From: an uncultured Collinsella sp.
Lineage (GTDB): Bacteria; Actinomycetota; Coriobacteriia; Coriobacteriales; Coriobacteriaceae
Length of the DNA stretch: 22,315 nucleotides
Assembly: GCA_958407085.1 (NCBI GenBank)
Contig: CATYHY010000006.1
Span: 1-22,315 of the forward strand
Direction of reading: 5' to 3'
Under the pieces are notes generated by a model. The model made no database searches, was not told where the DNA came from, and saw only the letters and a list, made by a program, of their open reading frames with translations. Both the position numbers and the translations under genes were made by a program. Below, piece after piece: positions 15,123 through 22,313 of this stretch. Positions within the stretch are counted from its first letter, which is position 1. Each line of letters opens with the position of its first letter.

Positions 15123-18100
15123 ATGCGACCTGGAGGAAAGATGAAGGAGTGCGCCGGCAGGCTCTTCCGCCGCATCGGCGCCCGTCTCAAGAAAGGCGCG
15201 GCCATCGGCACCGGTGCGGTGCTCATCGCGAGCCAGGTGCTATCAATCGTGCCGGCTCCGGCTGCCGCTTATGCCGCATCGTCTGAGACGATTACGCGCG
15301 GCGAGCGCGTGAACTACGGCGGCTTCTACATGTATAACTCGACGACCTCGGAGGGCACGCCGGCGATCTGCCTCGACCCGGCCAAACGCCATCCGCTGGA
15401 CGCCTCAATGGCCCAGGCGCAACTTCCGATCGAAAGCGACTGGTCAAAGTGCTATACGGGAGGGGGCGGTGAGCAGACCAAGATAGACCGCCTCGACGGT
15501 ATGGCGAGGGTCCTCTACTACGGCCCCACAGGCCCGGGTTTCGAGGAGGCGAAGGCAAAGGGCCTTTGGAACTTCAACTGGTACGACGGCACGCCGCTGG
15601 ACTATAGCAAGATGCTTGCCATCCAGCACATTGCCCTCTCGGCACTCTCGAAGAGCTCCAGTCAGTACGGCATGCAGGGCACGACCGCCGCGTTCCGCAA
15701 CTGGTGCTATAAGACCATTCTCTATTACAACGGCAATATCAACGCGGGCACGTTCCTTGCAAATCTGGACAAGAATTTGCCGGGACCCGCACCCCAGTCC
15801 TTCAAGGACACGATCTACCTGGTCAACTACGGAACCGGCACCCAGTGCCTCATCACCTTCCACAACAAGGGTAAGCTGAAGCTCAAGAAGGCGAGCTCAA
15901 ACCCCGGCATCTCCGAGAACAACCCGTGCTATTCGCTCGAGGGCGCGACCTACGGCGTCTACTCCGACTCCGGTTGCACCCAGCAGGTGGGAACGCTCAC
16001 CTGCAACGCCTCCGGCGACTCGAACGTAATCGATATCGCCCCTGGCACCTACTACGTCAAGGAGACCAAGGCCGGCAAGTCCTATGCACTTGATGAGGGG
16101 ATCCACCAGGTGAACGTGTCGGGCGGCCAGACTGCCACCGTGAGTGTCACCGATGCTCCCCAGAACGACCCCGCCGACATGCTGGTGGCCAAGGTCGATG
16201 CCGAGACGGGCAAGGCCTCCCCGCTCGGCGCCGGCACGCTCGAGGGCGCGGAGTTCACCGTCAAGTACTACGACGGCTTCTACACGCAGGAGAACCTGCC
16301 CGAGAAGGCCACGAGGACTTGGGTTCTGAAAACGGATGAGAATGGCCGCACTTCTCTTGCGCGCGTTACCCTTGATAAAGACAAATACTTTGTTTCCGGC
16401 GATAGCTTCTATACGAGCACAAATGGGAACATTACCCTCCCAATTGGCACCGTAACTGTCCAGGAGACAAAGGCGCCCAGCGGATATCTTCTTTCGGATA
16501 ATTCTGTTCATATCCAGCAAATTACATCTAATACAACGACAGAGCGTGTAACCACCTTCGTTGAGCCCAGCGAGGACGCCCCCACCGTGCGCGAGCAGGT
16601 GAAGCGCGGGGACATCGCATTCAACAAGGTTCACGGTGAGGACATGACCGGACTCGCGAACGTCCCGTTCAAGATCACATCCAAGACCTCCGGCGAGAGC
16701 CACGTCGCGATCACCGACGTGAACGGCATCCTCACGACCGAGGCCTCAGCCTGCCTGCACACCCAGAACACCAACGGCAACGACGCCGCCCTTAAAGCCG
16801 ATGGCAGCATCGATGAGTCGAAGCTCTCCATCGACAACGGCCTGTGGTTCTCCGGCTCCAAGGATGCCCAGACCGCGGCAGACGACTCCAAGGGCGCGCT
16901 ACCATATGACACCTACACCTTCGAGGAGCTCCGCTGCACAACGAATACCAGCCTCAACCTCGTCAAGTTCGAGGTGACCGTGAGCCGCAACGCCTACACG
17001 ATCGACCGCGGCACGGTGGACGATAACCCCATCGAGATCGGCACCACCGCCACCGACGGGGCCGACGGGGACCATAAGCTCCTGGCCTCGAACCAGGCCG
17101 AGATCATTGATTCCGTCTCCTACAAGGGACTCAAGAAGGGCACCGAGTACGAGCTGCAGGGCATCCTCATGGATGCCGAGACCGGAGAGGCCCTGAAGGG
17201 TATAGACGGCAAGGACATCACCGCCACGGCCAAGTTCACCCCCAAGGCTTCCAGCGGCAAGCAGAAGGTCAAGTTCAAGTTCGACGCCACGCTTCTCGGC
17301 GGCCACAAGGCCGTCGTCTTCGAGCGCCTCTATCTGGACGGCAAGATCCAGGCCTCGCACGAGGACCCCGAGGACGAGGAGCAGACGGTCGAGTTCCTGC
17401 CCGTCGAGATCGGCACCACCGCGACCGATGCTGCAGACGGCGACAAGTCCATCGGCGTCGGCAAGGCCGTGACCGTCGAGGACGAGGTTTCATATAAGAA
17501 CCTCGCAACGGGCCGCGAGTACACCGTGACCGGCACGTTGATGGATTCGACTACCGGCGAACCCCTGAAAGACGCAGACGGAAACGCCGTGACGGCATCC
17601 ACGACCTTCGAGCCCGAGGCCAACGAGGGCAAGGTTAAGGTCACGTTCTCGGTTGACACCTCGACCCTTTCCAATAAGAAGCTCGTTGTTTTCGAGAGGC
17701 TCGAAGCGGACGGCAACGTCATCGCCAGCCACGAGGACCTGACCGACGAGGGGCAGACCGTCGAGGTCATCCCGCCTGAGATCAAGACGTCGGCAGTAGA
17801 TGGCGCCGATGGGGATAAGGAAGTCACAGCTGACGGCAAGGCCACCATCGTCGACACCGTTAAGTACGCCGGCCTCGTTCCCGGCACCGAATACGAACTC
17901 CAGGGCACCCTCATGGACTCCGAGACCGGCGAGGCGCTGAAAGGCGCGGACGGCAAGGATATCACCGCCTCTGCCAAGTTCACACCGCAGGCGAAGGACG
18001 GGACACAGGATGTGACCTTTACCTTCGATGCGAGTGCGCTGGGCGGCGCGAAGACCGTAGTTTTCGAGAAACTGTTCGTCGACGGTACCCTCATCGGCTC

Positions 18101-18968
18101 GCACGAGGACCCGACTGACCAGGACCAGACGGTCGAGATTTCTCCAAGTCTCAAGACCACTGCGGCCACAATCCAGGGCAGCAAGGTGGTGAAGCCCGAG
18201 GACGAGGTCGCAATCGTCGACACCGTCCACCTCAAGGGGCTGCGTCCTGGCCAGAGCTACACCCTCACGGCCTCTATCAACAAGAAGGCCGACGGCACGC
18301 AGCTCACACTCACGGACGTGAAGGACGCCTCGACCCTTGCCGGCAACGGCATCCAGAAGGGATCCGATACCGACGCCTCCGGAACGGACCTCTCCAAGGC
18401 ACTCGTCGACGTCACTGGAACGGGCTCCTTCGTCAACATTCCCGAGGGAGCCAAGCTCACCAAGAACGATGACGGGACCTACACGCTCACCGTGCCGGGA
18501 GCGACGAAAGATGCGGCCGACATCGTGACGAAGCTGAGCGGCGGCCAGGTGAAGCTCGTCACCACCGGTAAGGACGACAAGGCAGAGGGCGACAATAACG
18601 CGACCGAAACCGAATCGACCGGTAAGGGCTCCACGCTGGGCACCTACGAGATCATCGCCAACGGACAGGTGCGGTTCACCCCCACCGTCTCGGACCTTGA
18701 CGTGGACGTCCCCATGGTGTTCAAGGCCTCGGATGCTGCGGGTCAGCAGGCGGTCGTGTTCGAAAGCCTGCAGCGCGATGCGGACGGCAAGGAAATCTCC
18801 AAGGAAACCGACCTTGAGGACACCGACCAGACCATCGATATCGAGAACACCCCCGAGGGCAAGACCCTCGAGCAGACCGGCAACTGGGTCCTCTACGCGG
18901 CAATTGCCGCCGGAATCGCGGCCTGTATCGCCGGAATCTTCCTGATCTTCCGCAAGCGCAAGATCTAA
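15123..18968 (+). CDS. Sortase-anchored adhesin: thioester domain, SpaA-like domains, VaFE repeats
   Basis: A 1281-residue wall-anchored surface protein. Signal peptide ~1-51 (APAAAYA). Thioester (TQXA-type) domain ~55-245: Cys83 in AICLDP and Gln168 in LAIQHIA are the expected bond pair, used by relatives to attach covalently to host amines. SpaA/Cna_B-like domains lie at ~250-345, ~350-485 and ~495-630. Four VaFE (T-Q ester bond) repeats follow: 636-758, 760-882, 885-1005 and a last one at 1008-1241 enlarged by a ~130-residue insertion; each ends in VVFE and an E/DQT motif. The sorting signal is LEQTG (1249-1253), a non-LPXTG variant, then a helix and RKRKI. ATG 15123 has GGAG five bases upstream; ATG 15141 with GGAGG four bases upstream is an alternative. 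No sortase gene is in the window. Confidence 0.93.
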   Translation: MRPGGKMKECAGRLFRRIGARLKKGAAIGTGAVLIASQVLSIVPAPAAAYAASSETITRGERVNYGGFYMYNSTTSEGTPAICLDPAKRHPLDASMAQAQLPIESDWSKCYTGGGGEQTKIDRLDGMARVLYYGPTGPGFEEAKAKGLWNFNWYDGTPLDYSKMLAIQHIALSALSKSSSQYGMQGTTAAFRNWCYKTILYYNGNINAGTFLANLDKNLPGPAPQSFKDTIYLVNYGTGTQCLITFHNKGKLKLKKASSNPGISENNPCYSLEGATYGVYSDSGCTQQVGTLTCNASGDSNVIDIAPGTYYVKETKAGKSYALDEGIHQVNVSGGQTATVSVTDAPQNDPADMLVAKVDAETGKASPLGAGTLEGAEFTVKYYDGFYTQENLPEKATRTWVLKTDENGRTSLARVTLDKDKYFVSGDSFYTSTNGNITLPIGTVTVQETKAPSGYLLSDNSVHIQQITSNTTTERVTTFVEPSEDAPTVREQVKRGDIAFNKVHGEDMTGLANVPFKITSKTSGESHVAITDVNGILTTEASACLHTQNTNGNDAALKADGSIDESKLSIDNGLWFSGSKDAQTAADDSKGALPYDTYTFEELRCTTNTSLNLVKFEVTVSRNAYTIDRGTVDDNPIEIGTTATDGADGDHKLLASNQAEIIDSVSYKGLKKGTEYELQGILMDAETGEALKGIDGKDITATAKFTPKASSGKQKVKFKFDATLLGGHKAVVFERLYLDGKIQASHEDPEDEEQTVEFLPVEIGTTATDAADGDKSIGVGKAVTVEDEVSYKNLATGREYTVTGTLMDSTTGEPLKDADGNAVTASTTFEPEANEGKVKVTFSVDTSTLSNKKLVVFERLEADGNVIASHEDLTDEGQTVEVIPPEIKTSAVDGADGDKEVTADGKATIVDTVKYAGLVPGTEYELQGTLMDSETGEALKGADGKDITASAKFTPQAKDGTQDVTFTFDASALGGAKTVVFEKLFVDGTLIGSHEDPTDQDQTVEISPSLKTTAATIQGSKVVKPEDEVAIVDTVHLKGLRPGQSYTLTASINKKADGTQLTLTDVKDASTLAGNGIQKGSDTDASGTDLSKALVDVTGTGSFVNIPEGAKLTKNDDGTYTLTVPGATKDAADIVTKLSGGQVKLVTTGKDDKAEGDNNATETESTGKGSTLGTYEIIANGQVRFTPTVSDLDVDVPMVFKASDAAGQQAVVFESLQRDADGKEISKETDLEDTDQTIDIENTPEGKTLEQTGNWVLYAAIAAGIAACIAGIFLIFRKRKI
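16318..16562 (+). other. AT-richer mosaic patch inside the adhesin gene
   Basis: From about residue 400 to 480 (second half of SpaA-like domain II) codons become visibly AT-rich (GTTCTG, GATAAAGAC, AATTCTGTTCATATC), while both sides are strongly GC-rich at third positions. The frame is unbroken. A domain swap by recombination is the simplest reading. Confidence 0.55.
17028..18137 (+). repeat. Three tandem VaFE (T-Q ester) domain repeats of ~123 codons
   Basis: Each unit starts near IGTTATD/IKTSAVDG, contains GTEYELQG(T/I)LMD, TGEALKG.DGKDIT and VVFE, and ends HEDP..D.QTVE. Units 1 and 3 are much more alike than either is to unit 2, in protein and DNA, which points to later duplication or gene conversion. 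Confidence 0.85.
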
Positions 18969-18987
18969 CGCATATCCGCGATAAAGC

Positions 18988-19021
18988 AGAGGGGCCCCGC
19001 TCATCCGAGCAGGGCCCCTCT
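18988..19021 (+). terminator. Strong terminator after the adhesin gene
   Basis: AGAGGGGCCC/GGGCCCCTCT is a perfect ten-pair stem, extended by inner GCTC/GAGC around an ATCC loop and followed by TTTC. It begins 19 bases after the adhesin stop. Confidence 0.85.
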
Positions 19022-19139
19022 TTCATGACAGAGATTATCGAATCTTTTATCTTCTTGAGTCACAGTGAACCAAAAGGATATTTCATCCTAACCGAACGAG
19101 GTGCCCATGAGGAGCCGCGATAGCCCACCCGAAATCGAC

Positions 19140-19457
19140 TCATTGCCCGACCTCATCCGGGCTGATTCCCATTTCCGCAAGGATATCATCAGGGATCTTC
19201 AGGGGGTCATCCCCGGAATCGTCCTCGGCCAATCCGTATTCCTGCGCCTCGGCCTGACGCATAGCCATTCGTACACTCTCAGAATAGTGGTGTTCGCGAT
19301 GAGAGAGGGACTGTGAGTTGGTCGGCGATTCATCCGATTCCACACCCTGGCAATATCCGCTGCCCAACGCCTTCGGGACGGAAAGAGCGCATTCGAAAGG
19401 CACCTTGTCCACCCATGCCGATTCATCAGCCGATATTTTCGGCGAGGCCTGAGCCAT
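19140..19457 (-). CDS. Small acidic soluble protein of unknown function (105 aa)
   Basis: ATG 19457 is preferred because GAGGTG stands six bases before it; two in-frame starts lie just upstream. No domain is recognised. The N-terminal half is polar, the middle has SESVRMAMRQAEAQEYGL, and the C-terminus is acidic (DDPLKIPDDILAEMGISPDEVGQ), resembling the toxin-binding tails of AbrB/MazE- or RelB-like antitoxins. No toxin gene is adjacent. Third-position GC supports this strand over an overlapping + strand frame (19107-19316). The gap to the adhesin terminator (19022-19139) shows nothing clear. Confidence 0.6.
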   Translation of the reverse strand: MAQASPKISADESAWVDKVPFECALSVPKALGSGYCQGVESDESPTNSQSLSHREHHYSESVRMAMRQAEAQEYGLAEDDSGDDPLKIPDDILAEMGISPDEVGQ

Positions 19458-19544
19458 ATACATCACCTCGTGTTAGAGAGCTTCGGATACCAAAGAACCA
19501 TTTCCCGTTAAATCAGATGCGAAACGGGCGAACTGGAAGAGGAA

Positions 19545-19559
19545 GGCCTATGTCAGGCC
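19545..19559 (-). terminator. Weak hairpin downstream of the zinc-ribbon protein gene
   Basis: GGCCT/AGGCC with a five-base loop, followed on the minus strand by TTCCTCTTCC. The stem is short and the T-run poor. It overlaps the end of the doubtful small ORF. Confidence 0.3.
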
Positions 19560-19742
19560 GATAAGATATGGCAGGATATTGCGAGCCAGACGCAGGCACG
19601 CACCGAGCAGTACGAAGATCCCGGCAGCCCTATAAAGGTGCGTCCTCTTCCCGAGGTACCCCGGCCGGATTATCAGGAGCACTGCGAAGTAAAATCGGCC
19701 GAAGAGCGATAACGCATGGAGCAATTTCAGACCCGGTTCCAA
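19548..19742 (-). CDS. Doubtful small membrane protein or gene remnant (~64 aa)
   Basis: The open frame has two hydrophobic stretches (LFGRFYFAVLLIIRPGYL and AAGIFVLLGACLRLARNILPYLIGL) separated by a basic loop, which is a membrane-like pattern. The only starts are TTG 19742 or weaker codons, with no ribosome site, and a TAG lies just upstream in frame. It may be a decayed fragment of a larger membrane gene. Otherwise the 313-base gap 19458-19770 holds nothing I can name. Confidence 0.3.
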   Translation of the reverse strand: MEPGLKLLHALSLFGRFYFAVLLIIRPGYLGKRTHLYRAAGIFVLLGACLRLARNILPYLIGLT

Positions 19743-19770
19743 AAAGCCAGCCTATCTATCCGCTTCGGGC

Positions 19771-20955
19771 CTATTTTGTTGCACCGCAACCGGGGCAGCG
19801 GTAGCCGGTAAGCACCTGTTTGGTTCCAGTTTGCACCTGATATTGTTCCTCATGCGTAACGGCGTCATGGTGAATAGTTACTTGTGGTGTGTAAATAGAG
19901 TAAGAGCACCCGGTACTATCCTGATGGTTAATAGCATCTGCGAGAGAAGTCGTTACATAGCCATCAGAGAATCTAAATTCATCATAGTTTGCATTAACGG
20001 TCTCATCCCATGCGTCTTGGTCTACAACAGTTCGAGTGCGAGTCTCGTATACGGGGTCGTTGCGGTACTGCGCCTGCCACGTATGCTCATGGGATGGCTT
20101 GCTGGAGGAGCCGGAAGAGGGCTTGGAGTCGGATTTTGATGGTGCGGAGCCGGAGCCCGTGGACGGCTTTGCCGTATCGGTCTTCTTGTCCTCGGCCTTC
20201 ACGGCGCTATCGGTCGCGGAGTCCTTCTTCTCCTCGACCTTCTCCTTGTCGGCGGCAGGTGCCTTGGAGGCGTTGTCCGTGACCTTGTTCACCACGTCCT
20301 TGCCGGCATCCCCCTTGAGGGTGCCGTCGCCCTTGGAGACCGCCTCGTTCACCTTGTCGAGCACCTTGTCGATGTCGTCCTGGGTCACGTTCTCGGCGGG
20401 CTTCGTCTCGCCGGTGAACTCGGTGGAGCCGGAGTCCTTCGAGGCGCCGGAAACGGCCTGCTCGCCACCGCCGGCGGGCGTGGTGATTGAGCCGTCCTGG
20501 TTGATGATGGGGATCGCTGTGATCTCCCAGGTACCCTCGGTCAGCTGGACGCTGTCCCTGCCCTTGATGGCGTCGGATGCGGAGGTGGCATGGTAGAACT
20601 CGACGCCTTTATCGGCGCCGTCGGTGCAGACGTAACGGGTGATGAGGGGCGAGGAATCGGCAGTAACGCCCTCGGCCTCGATCTTGACGGTCCAATCCAC
20701 CGCGGTCTCGGTCTTCTCTGAGACCTGCTTCTTGCCGCTGTCGCCATCGGCCTCGATCTTGGTGATCTCGGACTTTGGGGCGAAGGCGCCGGTCGCCCAT
20801 GCACCGCCGAGTCCGAGTCCCGCGACAACGAGAGCGACGGTCGCGCCAATGGCGACCTTGCGTTTCAGGGGCATCTTGCCGCTGCCGCCTCCATCGGGAA
20901 TTAAGTTCAGGTCCTGGCCCTGGTCGTCTTGATTGTTAAAGTTATTCTCATCCAT
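19771..20955 (-). CDS. Membrane-anchored extracellular protein with C-terminal zinc-ribbon remnant (394 aa)
   Basis: ATG 20955, with AAAGG seven bases upstream. Residues 1-30 are a polar cytoplasmic tail (ENNFNNQDDQGQDLNLIPDGGG). Residues ~33-58 are one membrane helix. An extracellular beta-type domain follows to ~165, then a long Lys/Ala/Ser/Asp linker (~165-290) with DDIDKVLDKVNEAVSKGDG. The C-terminal domain starts at HEHTWQAQYRNDPVYETRTRTVVDQDAW and ends GYRCPGCGATK. A single CPGC pair with nearby His and Cys suggests a metal site or a trimmed zinc ribbon. The C-terminal domain is coded by clearly AT-richer DNA than the rest. The function is unknown; a surface sensor or binding protein is a guess. 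Confidence 0.82.
   Translation of the reverse strand: MDENNFNNQDDQGQDLNLIPDGGGSGKMPLKRKVAIGATVALVVAGLGLGGAWATGAFAPKSEITKIEADGDSGKKQVSEKTETAVDWTVKIEAEGVTADSSPLITRYVCTDGADKGVEFYHATSASDAIKGRDSVQLTEGTWEITAIPIINQDGSITTPAGGGEQAVSGASKDSGSTEFTGETKPAENVTQDDIDKVLDKVNEAVSKGDGTLKGDAGKDVVNKVTDNASKAPAADKEKVEEKKDSATDSAVKAEDKKTDTAKPSTGSGSAPSKSDSKPSSGSSSKPSHEHTWQAQYRNDPVYETRTRTVVDQDAWDETVNANYDEFRFSDGYVTTSLADAINHQDSTGCSYSIYTPQVTIHHDAVTHEEQYQVQTGTKQVLTGYRCPGCGATK
19800..20060 (-). other. AT-richer patch coding the C-terminal domain of the 394-aa protein
   Basis: The DNA encoding roughly the last 95 residues uses many A/T-ending codons (AATAGTTAC, GTAAATAGAG, AAATTCATC on the plus strand), whereas the linker and N-terminal part are GC-rich. 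The switch falls at the linker/domain boundary, as expected of domain exchange. Confidence 0.5.
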
Positions 20956-20992
20956 GATGTTGCCTTTCTCTAATCCCCTATCGGATTCTATT

Positions 20993-21361
20993 CTATCGTT
21001 CGGACATGATGATCTCGGCCACGCGGTCGACCCGGACGCCGCCGGCGGTCATCTCCAGCATGGTCAGTATGCGGGCCTTCTGCACGGGACCCAGGGAGCG
21101 AATTGTCTTCGTCTCGGAAAGGCCCAATGCGCGAAGGAGCGCTCTTGCCCCCGCCGACCCCACACCGGGGCAACTTTTAAGGAACGCGAACAGCCTGATT
21201 TTGGACGCGACGTTCCCCTCATCGTTGAGGACATCGGCGGGACTGATCTCCCCCGCCTTGAGGCGCCGTTTGAGGGTTGCACGCTCCCGGCGCACTTCGA
21301 CAGAGCGTTCTCGGCCCTGGTCCGATATTTGCTTTGTGTAGCGGAATGATTCGTTCGGCAT
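20993..21361 (-). CDS. Actinobacterial-type integration host factor (mIHF-like) nucleoid protein
   Basis: A 122-residue basic protein. A long N-terminal helix rich in Arg/Glu (GRERSVEVRRERATLKRRLKAGEISPADVL) is followed by a helix-two-turn-helix DNA-binding region with LKSCPGVGSAGARALLRALGL (about 62-82) and the family's LGPVQKARIL stretch (compare LGPxQR in mIHF). Relatives bend and bind DNA, support phage integration and shape nucleoids. GGAG eight bases before ATG 21361 supports the start. The C-terminal ~25 residues (GVRVDRVAEIIMSER) go beyond the usual family end, so it may be a second, specialised copy. It is upstream of, and 37 bases from, the 394-aa gene and may share its transcript. 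Confidence 0.87.
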   Translation of the reverse strand: MPNESFRYTKQISDQGRERSVEVRRERATLKRRLKAGEISPADVLNDEGNVASKIRLFAFLKSCPGVGSAGARALLRALGLSETKTIRSLGPVQKARILTMLEMTAGGVRVDRVAEIIMSER

Positions 21362-21423
21362 GGCACCGTCTCCTTAAATCCCTATCTCGGACTGATGGGC
21401 GCCTTTCATAGCGGCGCATTGAC

Positions 21424-21449
21424 GGTGTTTGTCACCTTAAACCACTTAT
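21424..21449 (-). promoter_or_regulatory. Possible degenerate GGTGMCA site before the mIHF-like gene
   Basis: On the minus strand GGTGACA (21436-21430) is preceded, one turn upstream, only by AGTGGTT, so one half-site is good and the other poor. GGTG-N5-CACC also makes a small palindrome here (21424-21436). It is 69 bases before ATG 21361. I count it as weak. Confidence 0.3.
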
Positions 21450-21481
21450 ACCCCATGACGGGCGCAAAAACAAGAAACTAA

Positions 21482-21510
21482 GCCCTTCTTCCGGTAAGGG
21501 CATCTCTTTT
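21482..21510. terminator. Hairpin with T-runs on both sides, before the toxin-antitoxin pair
   Basis: GCCCTT/AAGGGC with an eight-base loop, followed on the plus strand by ATCTCTTTT and on the minus strand by TTAGTTTCTTGTTTTT. It may insulate the mIHF-like gene from the toxin-antitoxin unit. Confidence 0.4.
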
Positions 21511-21533
21511 ACGGCCGTTGTAGGGCATTTGGA
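21501..21533 (+). repeat. Direct repeat, left copy, flanking the toxin-antitoxin pair
   Basis: A 33-base stretch containing ACGGCCGTTGTA and GGCATTTGG matches 22281-22313 at 29 of 33 positions by eye. The copies are exactly 780 bases apart and enclose the RelB/RelE-like pair. Confidence 0.75.
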
Positions 21534-21605
21534 TGCGCTTGTCCTGGTGCGGAACCGCATACTCATTCTGAACACCTATTTGAGACCGACCCCATGCCGA
21601 ATGGG

Positions 21606-21633
21606 TATAATGAGCGTGCTACGGTGTAGTACG
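21606..21633 (+). promoter_or_regulatory. Promoter -10 and operator-like inverted repeat of the toxin-antitoxin pair
   Basis: A consensus TATAAT stands at 21606-21611. It is followed by CGTGCTAC-GGT-GTAGTACG (21615-21633), an inverted repeat with one mismatch per arm pair. The repeat covers the expected transcription start, where antitoxins of this kind autorepress. A clear -35 at normal spacing is not seen. Confidence 0.5.
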
Positions 21634-21648
21634 TTGATTGGAGTAGCT

Positions 21649-21876
21649 ATGGCCATGAGTGCGACCGCCATCAGGTTCGACGAGTGTGAGAAGGACTGGA
21701 TCCAGTCCTATGCGAGCGTTCTGGGCATTTCCTTTTCCGAATTCGTAAGGAGTGCCGCCCTCGAAAAAGTTGAGGAGGCTGCCGACATCAAGGCGTACAA
21801 CGAGGCGCTGATGGAGGACGATGGCACCCGCTACTCGATGGATGACGTCATGCGTATGGCAATGGAGGCGGAGTGA
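21649..21876 (+). CDS. RelB-like (RHH-type, DUF6290-like) antitoxin
   Basis: A 75-residue protein from ATG 21649 (GGAG five bases upstream); a longer frame to 21529 would read through the promoter and operator. A beta strand then two helices (SATAIRFDECEKDWIQSYASVLGISFSEFVRSAALEKVEE) give the ribbon-helix-helix DNA-binding pattern. The tail (AYNEALMEDDGTRYSMDDVMRMAMEAE) is the toxin-binding part. Its stop overlaps the toxin start by four bases (GTGA), the usual coupling for type II pairs. It is expected to neutralise the toxin and repress its own promoter. Confidence 0.88.
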   Translation: MAMSATAIRFDECEKDWIQSYASVLGISFSEFVRSAALEKVEEAADIKAYNEALMEDDGTRYSMDDVMRMAMEAE

Positions 21877-22157
21877 GCTTCAGCGTCGAGTGGTCAAAGG
21901 CAGCGTCCAAGCAACTCCTAAACATCCCTAAGAAGCAGCGGCTCATCATCCTGTACTGGGTTCAAGAACACCTTGAGGGATGCGAGGATCCGCGTCGCGC
22001 ACCGAACGGAAAACAGCTTCAGGGCACCGATTCCGGTTGGCGCTGGCGCGTCGGTGTCTACCGCATCCTGGCTAGGATCGAGGACGGGAAAGCCGTCATC
22101 GAGGTCGTGAGGGTCGGTCACCGCCAGGGCGTCTACAAGAACATGCCGCGACTGTAA
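21873..22157 (+). CDS. RelE/ParE-superfamily toxin
   Basis: A 94-residue basic protein with a GTG start inside the antitoxin stop region. The RelE pattern is present: FSVEWSKAASKQLLNIPKKQRLIILYWVQEHLE, then NGKQLQGTDSGWRWRVGVYRILARIEDGKAVIEVVRVGHRQGVYK. The WRWRVGVYRILARI strand and VVRVGHRQxVY end are typical of RelE mRNA interferases that act on ribosome-bound mRNA. It seems intact. The antitoxin upstream and the repeat on either side suggest a cassette-like unit. Downstream DNA to 22280 shows only weak hairpins. Confidence 0.9.
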   Translation: MSFSVEWSKAASKQLLNIPKKQRLIILYWVQEHLEGCEDPRRAPNGKQLQGTDSGWRWRVGVYRILARIEDGKAVIEVVRVGHRQGVYKNMPRL

Positions 22158-22280
22158 ACCAGAAGAAGTTCGTTAGAACCAGCTTGTCGCGATGGCCGTG
22201 GGAGAATCTAGCCAACGTCTAACTCGTCTTTAACTGTGGCGGCCAAGTCGCAACCGCCTTCGATGACGTTGCGCCGAAAG

Positions 22281-22313
22281 CGTCTCTTCTACGGCCGTTG
22301 TAAGGCATTTGGG
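22281..22313 (+). repeat. Direct repeat, right copy, flanking the toxin-antitoxin pair
   Basis: Second copy of the 33-base repeat at 21501-21533, with four mismatches. It reaches the window edge, so it may extend further right. Confidence 0.75.

Noticed and set aside
17490..19004. A 504-residue open frame on the minus strand within the adhesin gene.
   Set aside because: It is a shadow of a GC-rich repetitive gene. The + strand has signal peptide, domains, sorting signal and terminator.
19107..19316. A + strand frame of about 70 residues with GAGGTG before its ATG.
   Set aside because: It lies antisense to the 105-aa gene, which has better third-position GC and a sensible acidic C-terminus. 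The + strand product looks random.
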